Below are positions 42,589-51,604 of a stretch of 64,000 bases of DNA, in pieces (position 1 is the first letter of the stretch; each line of letters begins with the position of its first letter). The stretch comes from Hutsoniella sourekii ATCC 700629 (GTDB lineage: Bacteria; Bacillota; Bacilli; Lactobacillales; Aerococcaceae). The position numbers and the translations under genes are program-made. A model generated the notes under the pieces. That model saw nothing but the letters and a program-made list of their open reading frames with translations, was not told the DNA's origin and did no database searches. Where the stretch lies: positions 1 through 64,000 of the forward strand of contig NZ_JADD01000003.1 of the NCBI RefSeq assembly GCF_000518205.1. Reading direction: 5' to 3'.

Positions 42589-43299
42589 ATGACCAAGCAA
42601 CTATTTCAACATCAGACTTTAGGGGATTTAATGGCCGGTTATTTTGATGGAACATTGACTATCGAAGACTTACTGAAGCACGGCGATACTGGCATCGGGT
42701 CTTTTCATGCTTTTGATGGAGAACTGATTGTCCTTGACGGGCAAGCTTACCAAATCAAATCCAGTGGGGAGGTTCTAGAAGTTGAACCTAGTCAGAAGAC
42801 TCCCTATGCGGCGGTATCTTTTTTTGAGCCGGACCACCGTATTAATTTGAATGGTATTAGCTCTTTAAGTATTTTGAGAAATACTTTGACGGATAAGGTC
42901 AAGAGTCCCAATGTTTTTTCAGTGTTTCGTATTGATGGCTTTTTCCAATATGTAAAAACCCGTGCAGTTGAAAAACAAAATAAGCCCTATCCAAGAATCA
43001 TTGAAGCGACAAAAGTTCAACCAGAATTTGAAGCCTATAATTTGGAAGGGACAGTGGTGGGGATATATACCCCCAAATTGTTTGACGGGGTTTCGATTGC
43101 TGGTTATCATTCACATTTTATTAGTGCTGATAGAAAGTTTGGTGGCCACGTTCTCGACCATCAAGTCATGAATGCCAGAATTTCAATTCAAACGATTGAT
43201 CAATTGGTGCAAAATTTTGCCACGGACCATCAGGAATTCATGGAAAGCTCCATTGATTATGGAGACTTGGCCTCAGAAATGAATCAAGCAGAAGGCTAG
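42589..43299 (+). CDS. aldB: Alpha-acetolactate decarboxylase
   Basis: Converts 2-acetolactate to acetoin, a neutral fermentation product that spares acid and regulates branched-chain amino-acid flux. The protein is 236 residues, typical. The zinc site is GYHSHFISADRKFGGHVLDH (about residues 166-185), holding the three His ligands, with the conserved Glu/Arg residues nearby. The N-terminal sequence LGDLMAGYFDGTLT is a family signature. TAGGAGG precedes the ATG. No acetolactate synthase gene is adjacent in this window. Confidence 0.94.
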   Translation: MTKQLFQHQTLGDLMAGYFDGTLTIEDLLKHGDTGIGSFHAFDGELIVLDGQAYQIKSSGEVLEVEPSQKTPYAAVSFFEPDHRINLNGISSLSILRNTLTDKVKSPNVFSVFRIDGFFQYVKTRAVEKQNKPYPRIIEATKVQPEFEAYNLEGTVVGIYTPKLFDGVSIAGYHSHFISADRKFGGHVLDHQVMNARISIQTIDQLVQNFATDHQEFMESSIDYGDLASEMNQAEG

Positions 43300-43307
43300 A
43301 TCTAACT

Positions 43308-43374
43308 AAAATAATGAAGACCCTATAAGCGAGACTACTTAGTAATGGTTTCGCTTATAGGGTCTTCATTATTT
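43308..43374. terminator. Bidirectional terminator with 24-bp perfect stem
   Basis: 43308-43331 and 43351-43374 are exact complements around a 19-base loop, with A-rich and T-rich flanks. It ends aldB and overlaps the last codons of the converging VanZ-like gene. Confidence 0.9.
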
Positions 43375-43905
43375 AGGATCATCCTTATGTGGATCCTTGA
43401 CTTGCTTGTCTTCCTTTATTACAAATAGCTTGATAATAACATATGAAAGTAAAATAAAAGTGATGGCTCCACTTGTATCGAGAATAACATCGCTTATTAA
43501 GCCACTTCGACCAGGATTTAAGGCTTGTCTGAGTTCATCAAAACTAGCATAGCCGAAGACGAGCCAGACACTAATGAATCCATTTAGAGCTAGGGGGCGA
43601 ATGTAGGGAGTCAACCATGTAAATATGAGCGCACCGATCAAGCCAAATAACAAGAAGTGGGCGCCTTTTCGGATAAAGAATTCAATAAAAGCATAATAAT
43701 TACTGGAAGCAATACTAATCGGTTGGCCTCCATAGACAAATTGTATTTTTGCTAAGTAATTGTAGCCCGGTTGCTCGGGCCACCAAGAAGCTAATTGGCT
43801 TACCAGTGATTGTTCTTGGTAGGTCATGCTGGAAGACAGAAAGATGGTCAAGACTAAACAGCAAAGTAAGATAAAAGACAAATAGGAAAGTTTTTTGAGT
43901 GTCAT
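43369..43905 (-). CDS. VanZ-like membrane protein
   Basis: A 178-residue protein with about four membrane helices. The family pattern is visible: an N-terminal helix with SSSMTYQEQS just after it, then FFIRKGAHFLLFGLIGALIF (Arg-Lys-x-x-H-F), then FGYASFDELRQALNPGRSGLISDVILD. This last block, with D-E-x-x-Q and P-G-R-x-x-x-x-D-V-x-x-D, is diagnostic of VanZ/YoaI-type proteins. The ATG at 43905 after AAGGAGG is preferred over an upstream start. VanZ in enterococci gives low-level teicoplanin resistance, but most relatives have no known role. Confidence 0.88.
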   Translation of the reverse strand: MTLKKLSYLSFILLCCLVLTIFLSSSMTYQEQSLVSQLASWWPEQPGYNYLAKIQFVYGGQPISIASSNYYAFIEFFIRKGAHFLLFGLIGALIFTWLTPYIRPLALNGFISVWLVFGYASFDELRQALNPGRSGLISDVILDTSGAITFILLSYVIIKLFVIKEDKQVKDPHKDDPK

Positions 43906-43981
43906 ATTTACCTCCTTGATCACACAGTATAACAAATTACATTAAAAATTTTGACCGATTCAAATTAAATTCTAAGAAACA

Positions 43982-44010
43982 TTGACTAAAATTCTTACTT
44001 TGTGTATTAT
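43982..44010 (+). promoter_or_regulatory. Promoter for glyA
   Basis: TTGACT (43982-43987), a 17-base spacer and TATTAT (44005-44010), 32 bases before the start codon. Confidence 0.75.
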
Positions 44011-44042
44011 TTGATTAATTAAAAGAGGATGAGGGGATATAA

Positions 44043-45272
44043 ATGGCACAGTTTTTCGATCATGAAATCTTTGACTTAATCGAATTAGAAAAGCAAAGAC
44101 AAGAGGATAACATAGAATTAATAGCATCTGAAAATTTCACCTCTGAAGAAGTGAGATTGGCTAATGGTAGTATCTTAACTCATAAATATGCTGAAGGCTA
44201 CCCTAATAAACGCTATTACGGGGGCTGTGAGTATATCGATCAAATTGAACAATTGGCAATTGACCGAGCCAAAGAGCTATTTGGGGCGGAGTATGTTAAT
44301 GTTCAGCCACATTCAGGTTCTCAGGCAAATATGGCCGTTTTTAGAGCTATGCTCAATCATGGAGACAAGTATATGGGACTGGACTTGGACCATGGCGGGC
44401 ACTTAACGCATGGAAGCCCGGCCAACTTTTCCGGTAAGGATTACCAGGTTATTTCATACCAATTAGATGCTGAGTCCGAGACTTTGGATTATGATGCTAT
44501 CCAAGACTTAGCGGTTGCTGAACAACCTAAGTTAATTATAGCAGGCTACACAGCTTATCCAAGAGCCATTGATTTCAAGCGTTTCCGTGAGATTGCGGAT
44601 GCTTGTGGTGCTATTTTGTGGGTTGATATGGCTCATATTGCAGGTTTGGTAGCCGGTGGTAGCCACATGAGTCCGATTCCTTATGCAGATATTGTTACTA
44701 CTACAACCCATAAGACATTAAGGGGTCCTCGTGGTGGGATGATCTTGGCTAAGGAAGAATACGCTAAGAAGTTGAATAGTGTTGTTTTCCCTGGAAGCCA
44801 GGGCGGTCCCTTAGAGCATGTTATTGCCGCTAAGGCCATATGCTTAAAGGAAGCCTTGGAAGAAAACTTTACAAATTATGCTCATCAAGTGGTAGCTAAT
44901 GCCAAAGCCATGGCTGAAGTATTTAAAGATTCACCGGCACGTATGGTATCAGGTGGGACTGATAATCATCTTTTGTTAATTGATGTCTCTGATTTTGACT
45001 TAACAGGTAAGCAAGCTGAAGAATTATTAGATGAAGTAAAAATAACCGTCAATAAGAATACAGTTCCCTTTGATAAACGGAGTCCTTTTGTGACAAGTGG
45101 GATCCGGATTGGTACACCAGCTATTACAACTCGTGGCTTCGATGAAGAAGCTTGCCGCGAAGTGGCACGTTTGATTATTAGAACATTGGAAGCCAAGGAG
45201 GACTCAGAAAAACGTAAGCAGATTACTCAAGAAGTTTTAAGTTTAACGGCTCAATATCCTCTTTACAAATAA
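44043..45272 (+). CDS. glyA: Serine hydroxymethyltransferase
   Basis: A PLP enzyme interconverting serine and glycine and charging tetrahydrofolate with one-carbon units. The protein is 409 residues, typical. Motifs: LIASENFTS near 25, [20 protein letters not shown] near 48-68, and the PLP Lys in [14 protein letters not shown] (near 226). GAGGATGAGGGGAT precedes the ATG. It is a single-gene unit between two terminators and has functional links to folC upstream and to cysE through serine. Confidence 0.97.
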   Translation: MAQFFDHEIFDLIELEKQRQEDNIELIASENFTSEEVRLANGSILTHKYAEGYPNKRYYGGCEYIDQIEQLAIDRAKELFGAEYVNVQPHSGSQANMAVFRAMLNHGDKYMGLDLDHGGHLTHGSPANFSGKDYQVISYQLDAESETLDYDAIQDLAVAEQPKLIIAGYTAYPRAIDFKRFREIADACGAILWVDMAHIAGLVAGGSHMSPIPYADIVTTTTHKTLRGPRGGMILAKEEYAKKLNSVVFPGSQGGPLEHVIAAKAICLKEALEENFTNYAHQVVANAKAMAEVFKDSPARMVSGGTDNHLLLIDVSDFDLTGKQAEELLDEVKITVNKNTVPFDKRSPFVTSGIRIGTPAITTRGFDEEACREVARLIIRTLEAKEDSEKRKQITQEVLSLTAQYPLYK

Positions 45273-45288
45273 GATAATTGCTAAATAA

Positions 45289-45325
45289 AAATAAGCCAGC
45301 AGATTGTATTTCTGCTGGCTTATTT
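45289..45325. terminator. Bidirectional intrinsic terminator
   Basis: AAATAAGCCAGCAGA (45289-45303) and its exact complement (45311-45325) serve glyA and the converging PBP gene. Confidence 0.92.
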
Positions 45326-45347
45326 GAATTCTGAATGAAACGAACAT

Positions 45348-48269
45348 CTAGCTTACAATCTCCGCTTCAATTGAGCTTACTTGATTTGGATTTACCGGAG
45401 GACTCTCTCCATCTGGGTTAGGACGTGAAGCTTCATCTTGGTGAACAGATTCATCTTGATTAGAAGATGAATTCTGATCGCTTTGGCTAGAGCTATTAGC
45501 TTCTTGTCTTCTTAACTCTGCCTCTTTTTTCGCTTTGTCTAAGTATTCACTCCAGAAACGAGCATGATCTTCATCGGTTGCATTAAACATAAAATCATAA
45601 TGCAGGCTCGGAGCTGGATGGGTAACCTTAAACCAATCTTCACGGGTTGGGCCGGTAATACTAATTTGATTACCGTTAATCGTAATATTACCAGGTAAAG
45701 TTCCGGTTGCTTCAAGAATTGTTTGTTTTTGTACGCTGGAAGGTGGTGTGAATTGTTGGTCGGAGCCAAAAATATCCGGCCGGATACGGTAGATATCATT
45801 AACGATCTTGGCCCAATAGGTCTGGCTGCGGACACTTTCTCGGTCGTAGCCATCGTTGATATCAATTGAATAATCTTGGTAACGACTATCATAACCAATC
45901 CAAGATCCAATGGTAACAGTAGGGGTCGAACCGATCATCCAAATATCTTTTGAGTTTTCGCTGATTCCAGACTTAGCAATCCAGTCGCCAGGAACTTCTA
46001 ACCATTCATTGGCTGTTCGACCCGTTCCTTGAGTCATCGTATCTCTGAGAATATCTAAAATTTGATAGTTTGTATCTTCGGAAAAGACGCGAACCGGTTC
46101 TGCTTCTTGTTGGAAGATGGTATTACCAGTTGAATCCACTATTTTTTCAATAAGATAGCCTTCGTGGTAATTTCCTCCGTTAGCAAAGGTAGAAAAGGCG
46201 CGAGTTTCCTCAAAGACTGTTGGACCCGTCGTAACACCACCCAGTGAGAAGGCGAGATTTTCAGTGTCTTCTTTGGTGTAAGAATCAACGGTGTTAAAGC
46301 CCATTTTGCTTAAATAGTCAATAATTGGAACACTCTGATTTAAGAGCTCTTGGTAGATTCGAACAGCAGGGATATTATCCGACTTATAAAGAGCCGTTCT
46401 AACCGACATAAATTCATTGCTAACATAGTTCCCATAGTTAGTTGGGGCCCAAGAACTGCCATCTTCATAGACTTCATAAAAGGCCGTATCAGGTACAATT
46501 GTTGCTGGATTAACGATATTGTGTTCCATTGCCGGACCATAAACGGCTAGGGGCTTAATAGTAGATCCAGGTGAACGTCTCATCTGGAAGGCATGGTCAA
46601 TTTGATTGTTCTCATAATCAGTACCTGCAATAAAACCGAGGACTTTTCCGGTTTGATTATCAATCATTACAAGACCGGTTTGGACTTTTTCTACGTAGTA
46701 AGTTTCTTGACCCGTTTCTGGGTCTACATAGACGCCATCGTAGGTAACACCTAATTGGTCCTCATATTCTTTGGCTGAAACTTGTAATTGGTCATAAATC
46801 TCCTTATCGATAGTCGAATAGATTTGATAGCCACTGGTTCGAATCTCTTTTTCAGCCTGATTATAATAATCGTTATACCAATCATCATCTTGATAAACTT
46901 GCTGCCAAGTATAACCGTCCTTTTCGATGTTCAGGTGCATAATTTTTTCGATGGCACCGTGTAAGACTGCTTGGTAAAGATAGGATTGGCGTTCAATTTG
47001 TCTAGCCTGAGGGGCGATGAAATCTTGTGCGATGTCATAATTTAAGGCTTGCTCATAAGTGGACTTATCGATGAATTGCTCGCGGTACATCCTAAATAAG
47101 ACTTCCTTCATTCTCTCGATACCTGCTGAAAGGTCTTCACGAAGCTGACCATCTTGTTGGTAAGGAGTGTAGGAGTATGGGTCTTGAGGAAGACCAGCTA
47201 GGAAAGCTGCCTGGTTAAGATTGACATCCTTAGCTGATTTACCAAAGATACCTTGAGCAGCTTCTTCTATACCAGCTATATTCTCTCCTTTATTATTTCG
47301 CCCAAAAGGGGAGACATTTAAGTAGGCCGTTAAAATTTCATCTTTATCAAAATGATTTTCAACTCTTAATGCTAATAGGATTTCATTGGCCTTACGAAAG
47401 AATGTGACATCATTTGAAAGCATCTGCTGTTTGACCAGTTGCTGAGTAATAGTGGACCCCCCTGTTCCTGATCCCGTTAAGAGGGTCTGTAGGGCCGCGC
47501 GTATAATTGCTTTGGGAACAATTCCCTTGTGAATCTTAAAGTATTCGTCTTCAGTAGCTAAAAATCCATTGATAACATCTGGAGCGACCTGGTCTAATTG
47601 GATATTGGTCCGTACTAGGTCTGTTTGGACATTAGCAATCGGCTGGCCATTATTATAAAAAAGAGTACTTTGTTGGTCTAATTGTCCCAGTTGTTTAGAC
47701 ATCTCTTGATGGCTAGGTGGTTCTGTATTCCCGACTAGGTTGGCAAAATAGCCCAAGCCGGTTCCGGCCACTAATGCAGCTCCTAGCAAGACTAGTAGGA
47801 GGAGATATAAGAACAGCTTACCTAAAATGTTAAGGGTTACATTGAATCCAAACAAAGTTTTTTGTTTACCATCATATTGAGAAAGAGAGTAGGGATTGCT
47901 TGCTTCATCTTTAGTTTTCTTTCGGAATCGAATCCACTTATCTTGCAAGTTAATCTTGGCTTTGTTTTTCTTTTTTCTTTTTTCTTTTTTCTTATCCGAG
48001 CTTTGAGGCTCCTTAGCCTTTACCTTGTTTTGATAGGTTAAGTTTTCTTCGCTTAAGTCAATGTTTTCAGACTGTTCAGTGGCTCTTCTTCTTTTTCTTT
48101 CTTGGTCAATTTCATCGGGACTAGGAAGCGGTCGACTGGTTTGAGTTTCTTCTTGCTCGATTCCACGCACTTTTTTTACGGATCGTTGTAACTGGATAGC
48201 CTTTCTTTCTTCTTCTTTAGAAGAATAGCGGCTTTTGCGTTGAGTATGATTGGATGGTTGGTCAGTCAT
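45348..48269 (-). CDS. Class A penicillin-binding protein (PBP1A/2A-like)
   Basis: A bifunctional peptidoglycan glycosyltransferase/transpeptidase, 973 residues. The cytoplasmic N-terminus of about 140 residues is highly basic and Lys/Glu-rich. One membrane helix follows (about 150-175). The glycosyltransferase domain (about 200-380) has the catalytic Glu in FLATEDEYFKIHKG and GGSTITQQLVKQ. The transpeptidase domain has SxxK in SPGSTIKPLA, SxN in KSDNIPAVRI, and KSG in IAKSGISENSKD in place of KTG. The C-terminal 60 residues are Ser/Gln/Asn/Pro-rich and disordered. AAGGAAGGTGACTT precedes the ATG. All catalytic motifs are present. Confidence 0.95.
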   Translation of the reverse strand: MTDQPSNHTQRKSRYSSKEEERKAIQLQRSVKKVRGIEQEETQTSRPLPSPDEIDQERKRRRATEQSENIDLSEENLTYQNKVKAKEPQSSDKKKEKRKKKNKAKINLQDKWIRFRKKTKDEASNPYSLSQYDGKQKTLFGFNVTLNILGKLFLYLLLLVLLGAALVAGTGLGYFANLVGNTEPPSHQEMSKQLGQLDQQSTLFYNNGQPIANVQTDLVRTNIQLDQVAPDVINGFLATEDEYFKIHKGIVPKAIIRAALQTLLTGSGTGGSTITQQLVKQQMLSNDVTFFRKANEILLALRVENHFDKDEILTAYLNVSPFGRNNKGENIAGIEEAAQGIFGKSAKDVNLNQAAFLAGLPQDPYSYTPYQQDGQLREDLSAGIERMKEVLFRMYREQFIDKSTYEQALNYDIAQDFIAPQARQIERQSYLYQAVLHGAIEKIMHLNIEKDGYTWQQVYQDDDWYNDYYNQAEKEIRTSGYQIYSTIDKEIYDQLQVSAKEYEDQLGVTYDGVYVDPETGQETYYVEKVQTGLVMIDNQTGKVLGFIAGTDYENNQIDHAFQMRRSPGSTIKPLAVYGPAMEHNIVNPATIVPDTAFYEVYEDGSSWAPTNYGNYVSNEFMSVRTALYKSDNIPAVRIYQELLNQSVPIIDYLSKMGFNTVDSYTKEDTENLAFSLGGVTTGPTVFEETRAFSTFANGGNYHEGYLIEKIVDSTGNTIFQQEAEPVRVFSEDTNYQILDILRDTMTQGTGRTANEWLEVPGDWIAKSGISENSKDIWMIGSTPTVTIGSWIGYDSRYQDYSIDINDGYDRESVRSQTYWAKIVNDIYRIRPDIFGSDQQFTPPSSVQKQTILEATGTLPGNITINGNQISITGPTREDWFKVTHPAPSLHYDFMFNATDEDHARFWSEYLDKAKKEAELRRQEANSSSQSDQNSSSNQDESVHQDEASRPNPDGESPPVNPNQVSSIEAEIVS

Positions 48270-48405
48270 AAGTCACCTTCCTTCTGAATCTATCGTTGCA
48301 TAAGGCTTTTCACTGGTATATTATACTTAAAAGATTTTTTAATAACAAGATTTAGCCTGTTAGTCATACTTTATCTGATCTTTTCTAGATATTTAGTCTT
48401 ATTTT

Positions 48406-48434
48406 TTTCAAAGATTATGTAAATATGCTAAAAT
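48406..48434 (+). promoter_or_regulatory. Extended -10 promoter for dagK-like gene
   Basis: TAAAAT (48429-48434) with TG one base upstream; the -35 position (48406-48411, TTTCAA) is weak. Confidence 0.5.
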
Positions 48435-48467
48435 TAATAAAGCATTTAAATAGAAAGGAGGCCAACC

Positions 48468-49391
48468 ATGTTTAAGCGTGTGCTGATTATTGTGAATCCA
48501 GTCGCCGGTAAGGGGCACGCCAGTCACTACGGCCTGAAGTTGGGACAGTTGTTGATGGATCACTATCAATCCGAAGTGACCATCAAAGAAACTCAAGGTG
48601 ACCGAGATGCCTTCCACTGGGCGCGACAAGCTGAATTAGAGCACTATGATTCTGTGATCTGCCTTGGCGGGGACGGAACCGTTCAAGAGACGATTGAAGG
48701 TCTCATGCAGGGGGAAAGGCCTCCTTGCTTTTCATTTGTTCCACTTGGAACGGTTAATGACCTAGGAAGAGCCTTGGGATATTCCATGAACCCCGATCGA
48801 GCGATCGAACGCTTTAAGGATATGTCAATTGATACGATGGATGTGGGTTTGGTCAATGACCGGGTTTTTATTAATGTGGTAGCCATTGGACCCATTCCAG
48901 AGACGGTTATGAATACAGATTCCTCAGATAAGAATCGCTTGGGTGTGTTGGCTTATATTAAAGATGGGGTCTCAGCCTTCTTCTCTGATAAGAGTTATCA
49001 CTTAAAGGTGACCGATAGTCAAGGACAAGTCAGACAGCTTCACACGAACCTACTCTTGGTAGGCTTAACGAATAGTGTTGGGGGAATTGAATTAATGAAT
49101 CCTCAAGCCAAATATAATGACGGCAAGATGTATTTAATTGCGGTTAAGGGGGCTAATCCTTTAGAAGCTGTTACTAGTATCTTTCAAGGAGGGATCTTGG
49201 AGACAGATCCAGATCGAATGTTATTCTTAGAAGATAAATTCTTCTTAATTGATGAAATGGAGGCATCTAGTTCATCAGTAGATACGAACGTTGATGGTGA
49301 TCCAGGCCCTTGTCTGCCCCTACGGCTCGAGGTTAAACCCCAAGTGCTCAGAGTATATGTTCCCAATCGTAAGCGCCTACTAGTGAATTAA
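48468..49391 (+). CDS. Diacylglycerol kinase-family lipid kinase
   Basis: A 307-residue soluble lipid kinase of the DagK/YegS type, which phosphorylates diacylglycerol released during lipoteichoic-acid synthesis. The nucleotide-binding start is RVLIIVNPVAGKGHA, and the key GGDGT motif occurs in VICLGGDGTVQETIEGL (near 65). PLGTVNDLGRAL (near 92) and the late DVGLVNDRVFINVVAIG are family features. The usual GTxND reads GTVND. AAAGGAGG precedes the ATG. It could instead act on undecaprenol or sphingoid-type lipid, but DagB-type is most likely in this group. Confidence 0.88.
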   Translation: MFKRVLIIVNPVAGKGHASHYGLKLGQLLMDHYQSEVTIKETQGDRDAFHWARQAELEHYDSVICLGGDGTVQETIEGLMQGERPPCFSFVPLGTVNDLGRALGYSMNPDRAIERFKDMSIDTMDVGLVNDRVFINVVAIGPIPETVMNTDSSDKNRLGVLAYIKDGVSAFFSDKSYHLKVTDSQGQVRQLHTNLLLVGLTNSVGGIELMNPQAKYNDGKMYLIAVKGANPLEAVTSIFQGGILETDPDRMLFLEDKFFLIDEMEASSSSVDTNVDGDPGPCLPLRLEVKPQVLRVYVPNRKRLLVN

Positions 49392-49519
49392 GTTGAGCCC
49401 TATTCAAGCTTAAAAATCAAAAATATGATATAATGAAAACGATATAGTGTATAAATAGCGAATATTTCTAATACTCTATTCATTTGTTGTTTGGTTTATT
49501 AAGAGAAAGAGGGATACGC

Positions 49520-49939
49520 GTGGCAAAAAAGTCAAAAGTTTCCAAAAAGCAACGTGAAATCATTGAAAAGGAATTGCGACGTGGCACAAGTAAATCTCGT
49601 ATTGCCACTTTACTTGAAGTAGAATACGAAGTTGGGCAAGAAATGATCGATCAAGTTAAAGAATCCATTAGACCAGAGCTTGGTGACCAGATAAAGTTCC
49701 GATTCCGGGACAATCAGATGGCAGGAGTAATTATTAAGTTATTAACTAATAGTGCGGTAGTTGAGATTTATTGGTCTTATTCAGATGCTTCTATGCAGGA
49801 TATTATGGAAGATCGGACGATTGTTAATTTTAAAGATATTGAAGATTTTATTAGCCTTCCTCACCAAGAAGAAGATGACCATATCATAATTATGGAGGAC
49901 CAGAACGAATTCAAAGAAGCTGAAGATCTAGAAATGTAA
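49520..49939 (+). CDS. Helix-turn-helix/DUF2187 (YkvS-like) protein
   Basis: A 139-residue cytoplasmic protein. The basic N-terminus (VSKKQREIIEKELRRGTSKSRIATLLEVEYEV, in two halves) looks like a small helix-turn-helix. From about residue 55 the sequence LGDQIKFRFRDNQMAGVIIK...SAVVEIYWSY...TIVNFKDI follows the DUF2187/YkvS pattern, a small beta-barrel like KOW domains. The tail is acidic. The GTG at 49520 is preceded by AAAGAGGG and preferred over earlier starts. It has its own terminator. Function unknown; nucleic-acid binding is a reasonable inference. Confidence 0.68.
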   Translation: MAKKSKVSKKQREIIEKELRRGTSKSRIATLLEVEYEVGQEMIDQVKESIRPELGDQIKFRFRDNQMAGVIIKLLTNSAVVEIYWSYSDASMQDIMEDRTIVNFKDIEDFISLPHQEEDDHIIIMEDQNEFKEAEDLEM

Positions 49940-49943
49940 CTTA

Positions 49944-49983
49944 AACAACTTAGGAGCAATTGCTTTCTAAGTTGTTTTTTTTG
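49944..49983 (+). terminator. Intrinsic terminator
   Basis: AACAACTTAG and CTAAGTTGTT form a 10-bp stem followed by an eight-base T-run. Confidence 0.88.
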
Positions 49984-50026
49984 TTCAAGCAAGCTAATAT
50001 GATATTAGTTATTTGAGGAGGATGAA

Positions 50027-51157
50027 ATGAAAAAATATGAACTAATTGCTACAGCAGGTGCTGGATTAGAAGCGCTAGTAGCCAGAGAACTTAAGGACTT
50101 GGGTTATCAAGTAGCTACAGAGAATGGTCGGGTTCGCTTCCAAGGAAGCATTGAAGACATAGCCAAGGCCAATATCTATCTAAGAACAGCTGATCGTATC
50201 AAAATTATTGTCGGACAATTCAAAGCGACCACTTTTGAAGAGCTGTTTGATCAAGTTTATGAATTAGCTTGGGAGGATATTATCCCCTTGGATGGGGAGT
50301 TCCCAGTGAAAGGGCGCTCGATTAAAAGTCAGCTGCATAGTGTTCCAAACGTTCAACGGATAACGAAGAAGGCTATCAGTAAAAAACTAATGGACTTCTA
50401 CCATCGTCGTCAACACCTCCCAGAAACAGGTCATTTATATCCTATTGAAGTAGTTATTAGAAAAAATCAAGTGGAACTTCATTTAGATACTAGTGGTGAG
50501 AGTCTCTTCAAGCGAGGCTACCGCCAATTTAAGGGAGAAGCACCCTTAAAGGAAAATATGGCGGCTGCTCTTATTATGTTGACAACGTGGCGACCAGATC
50601 GGCCTCTTTATGATCCTACATGTGGTTCGGGAACGATTGTGATTGAAGCGGCCATGATGGGCCACAAGATTGCGCCGGGATTAAAACGCGACTTTGCTTT
50701 TGAAAAATGGCATTTATTAGATCCAACTTTATCAGCCAGCCAAGCTGTCCGCCAAAAAGCGGAGGCCGAAATTGATTGGGAGGTTGATTTGGAGATATTA
50801 GGTGCAGATATCGACCACCGGATGATTGAGATGGCTCAAGAAAATGCTAAAGCAGCCGGAGTTGAACAGAGCATCACTTTCAAGCAAATGCAAGTAGCTG
50901 ATTATCGCCCGAGTAAAGAATATGGTATTCTCATAGCCAATCCTCCTTATGGGGATCGCTTGTTGGATGAGGACCAAGTTCACGAGATTTATCGACAAAT
51001 GGGTGATATTTATCGACCGATGAAGACTTGGAGTAAATATATACTCACGAGTGATGAAAATTTTGAAGAATATTATGGTGAACCAGCAACCAAGAAACGA
51101 AAATTATACAATGGTCCACTTAAAGTTGACTTTTATCAATATTGGTCCCAAGCTTAA
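50027..51157 (+). CDS. 23S rRNA guanine-N2 methyltransferase-like (RlmL/YpsC family)
   Basis: A 376-residue SAM-dependent methyltransferase. The N-terminal THUMP-containing part (about 1-155) begins ELIATAGAGLEALVARELKDLGY, a family signature. The catalytic domain has PTCGSGTIVIEAAM (SAM site, near 195), LGADIDHRMIEMA (near 260) and the base-flipping motif IANPPYGDR (near 305). This corresponds to the RlmL N-terminal half (m2G2445), called YpsC in Firmicutes. GAGGAGGATGAA precedes the ATG. It is monocistronic, and its stop overlaps the converging RNase H-like gene. Confidence 0.92.
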   Translation: MKKYELIATAGAGLEALVARELKDLGYQVATENGRVRFQGSIEDIAKANIYLRTADRIKIIVGQFKATTFEELFDQVYELAWEDIIPLDGEFPVKGRSIKSQLHSVPNVQRITKKAISKKLMDFYHRRQHLPETGHLYPIEVVIRKNQVELHLDTSGESLFKRGYRQFKGEAPLKENMAAALIMLTTWRPDRPLYDPTCGSGTIVIEAAMMGHKIAPGLKRDFAFEKWHLLDPTLSASQAVRQKAEAEIDWEVDLEILGADIDHRMIEMAQENAKAAGVEQSITFKQMQVADYRPSKEYGILIANPPYGDRLLDEDQVHEIYRQMGDIYRPMKTWSKYILTSDENFEEYYGEPATKKRKLYNGPLKVDFYQYWSQA

Positions 51158-51567
51158 AGTTGAGAAGATGAAATCTGCTGATGCAAGGCTTGTTTGGCTA
51201 AGTAGTCCGCTTGCTTGTTATCATTTTCGCTAACCCAAGTAATGATAGATTCGGAATAATTATCTAAATAATGCAAAATTTCAGCTAGTAAATGCTGATA
51301 GCTTTTGGATTTGACAAATCTTTTATTGATACTTGAAGCCAAAATTTGGCTGTCCGTCTTGATAATAATGATTTCGGAATGCCAGCCCATACGCTCGATC
51401 AAATCCAAGGCTTTTACGAGTGCTTGAAATTCTGCTTGATGGTTATCGTCCACTTCAGTAAGAAAATATTGAAAGGTCTCTTTTTGACCTTGATGGCTTA
51501 AGATGCCGGCAAGTCCGGCACTTTTGTTTTTGGCTTGGTAGGCAGCGTCAGTTTGTAGGGTAATCAT
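51154..51567 (-). CDS. Ribonuclease HI-like protein
   Basis: A 137-residue RNase H fold protein. The four acidic catalytic positions are present: Asp in LQTDAAY (residue 7), Glu in NHQAEFQALVKAL (near 46), Asp in IIKTDSQIL (near 70) and Asp in NDNKQADYLAKQA (near 120). The basic handle region of E. coli RNase HI is replaced by a shorter VKSKSYQHLL segment, as in the reverse-transcriptase-like RNase H proteins of Firmicutes (YpdQ/YpeP type). It overlaps the convergent methyltransferase gene by four bases. RNA-DNA hybrid cleavage is likely but not certain. Confidence 0.85.
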   Translation of the reverse strand: MITLQTDAAYQAKNKSAGLAGILSHQGQKETFQYFLTEVDDNHQAEFQALVKALDLIERMGWHSEIIIIKTDSQILASSINKRFVKSKSYQHLLAEILHYLDNYSESIITWVSENDNKQADYLAKQALHQQISSSQL

Positions 51568-51604
51568 ATGAACTCCAATCTAGTGAGTGAGAAAGGGATG
51601 TATC

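Noticed and set aside
43308-43374. 24-bp inverted repeat as a mobile-element end
   Set aside because: It sits exactly between converging genes with T-rich flanks, and no transposase or target duplication is nearby, so a bidirectional terminator is simpler.
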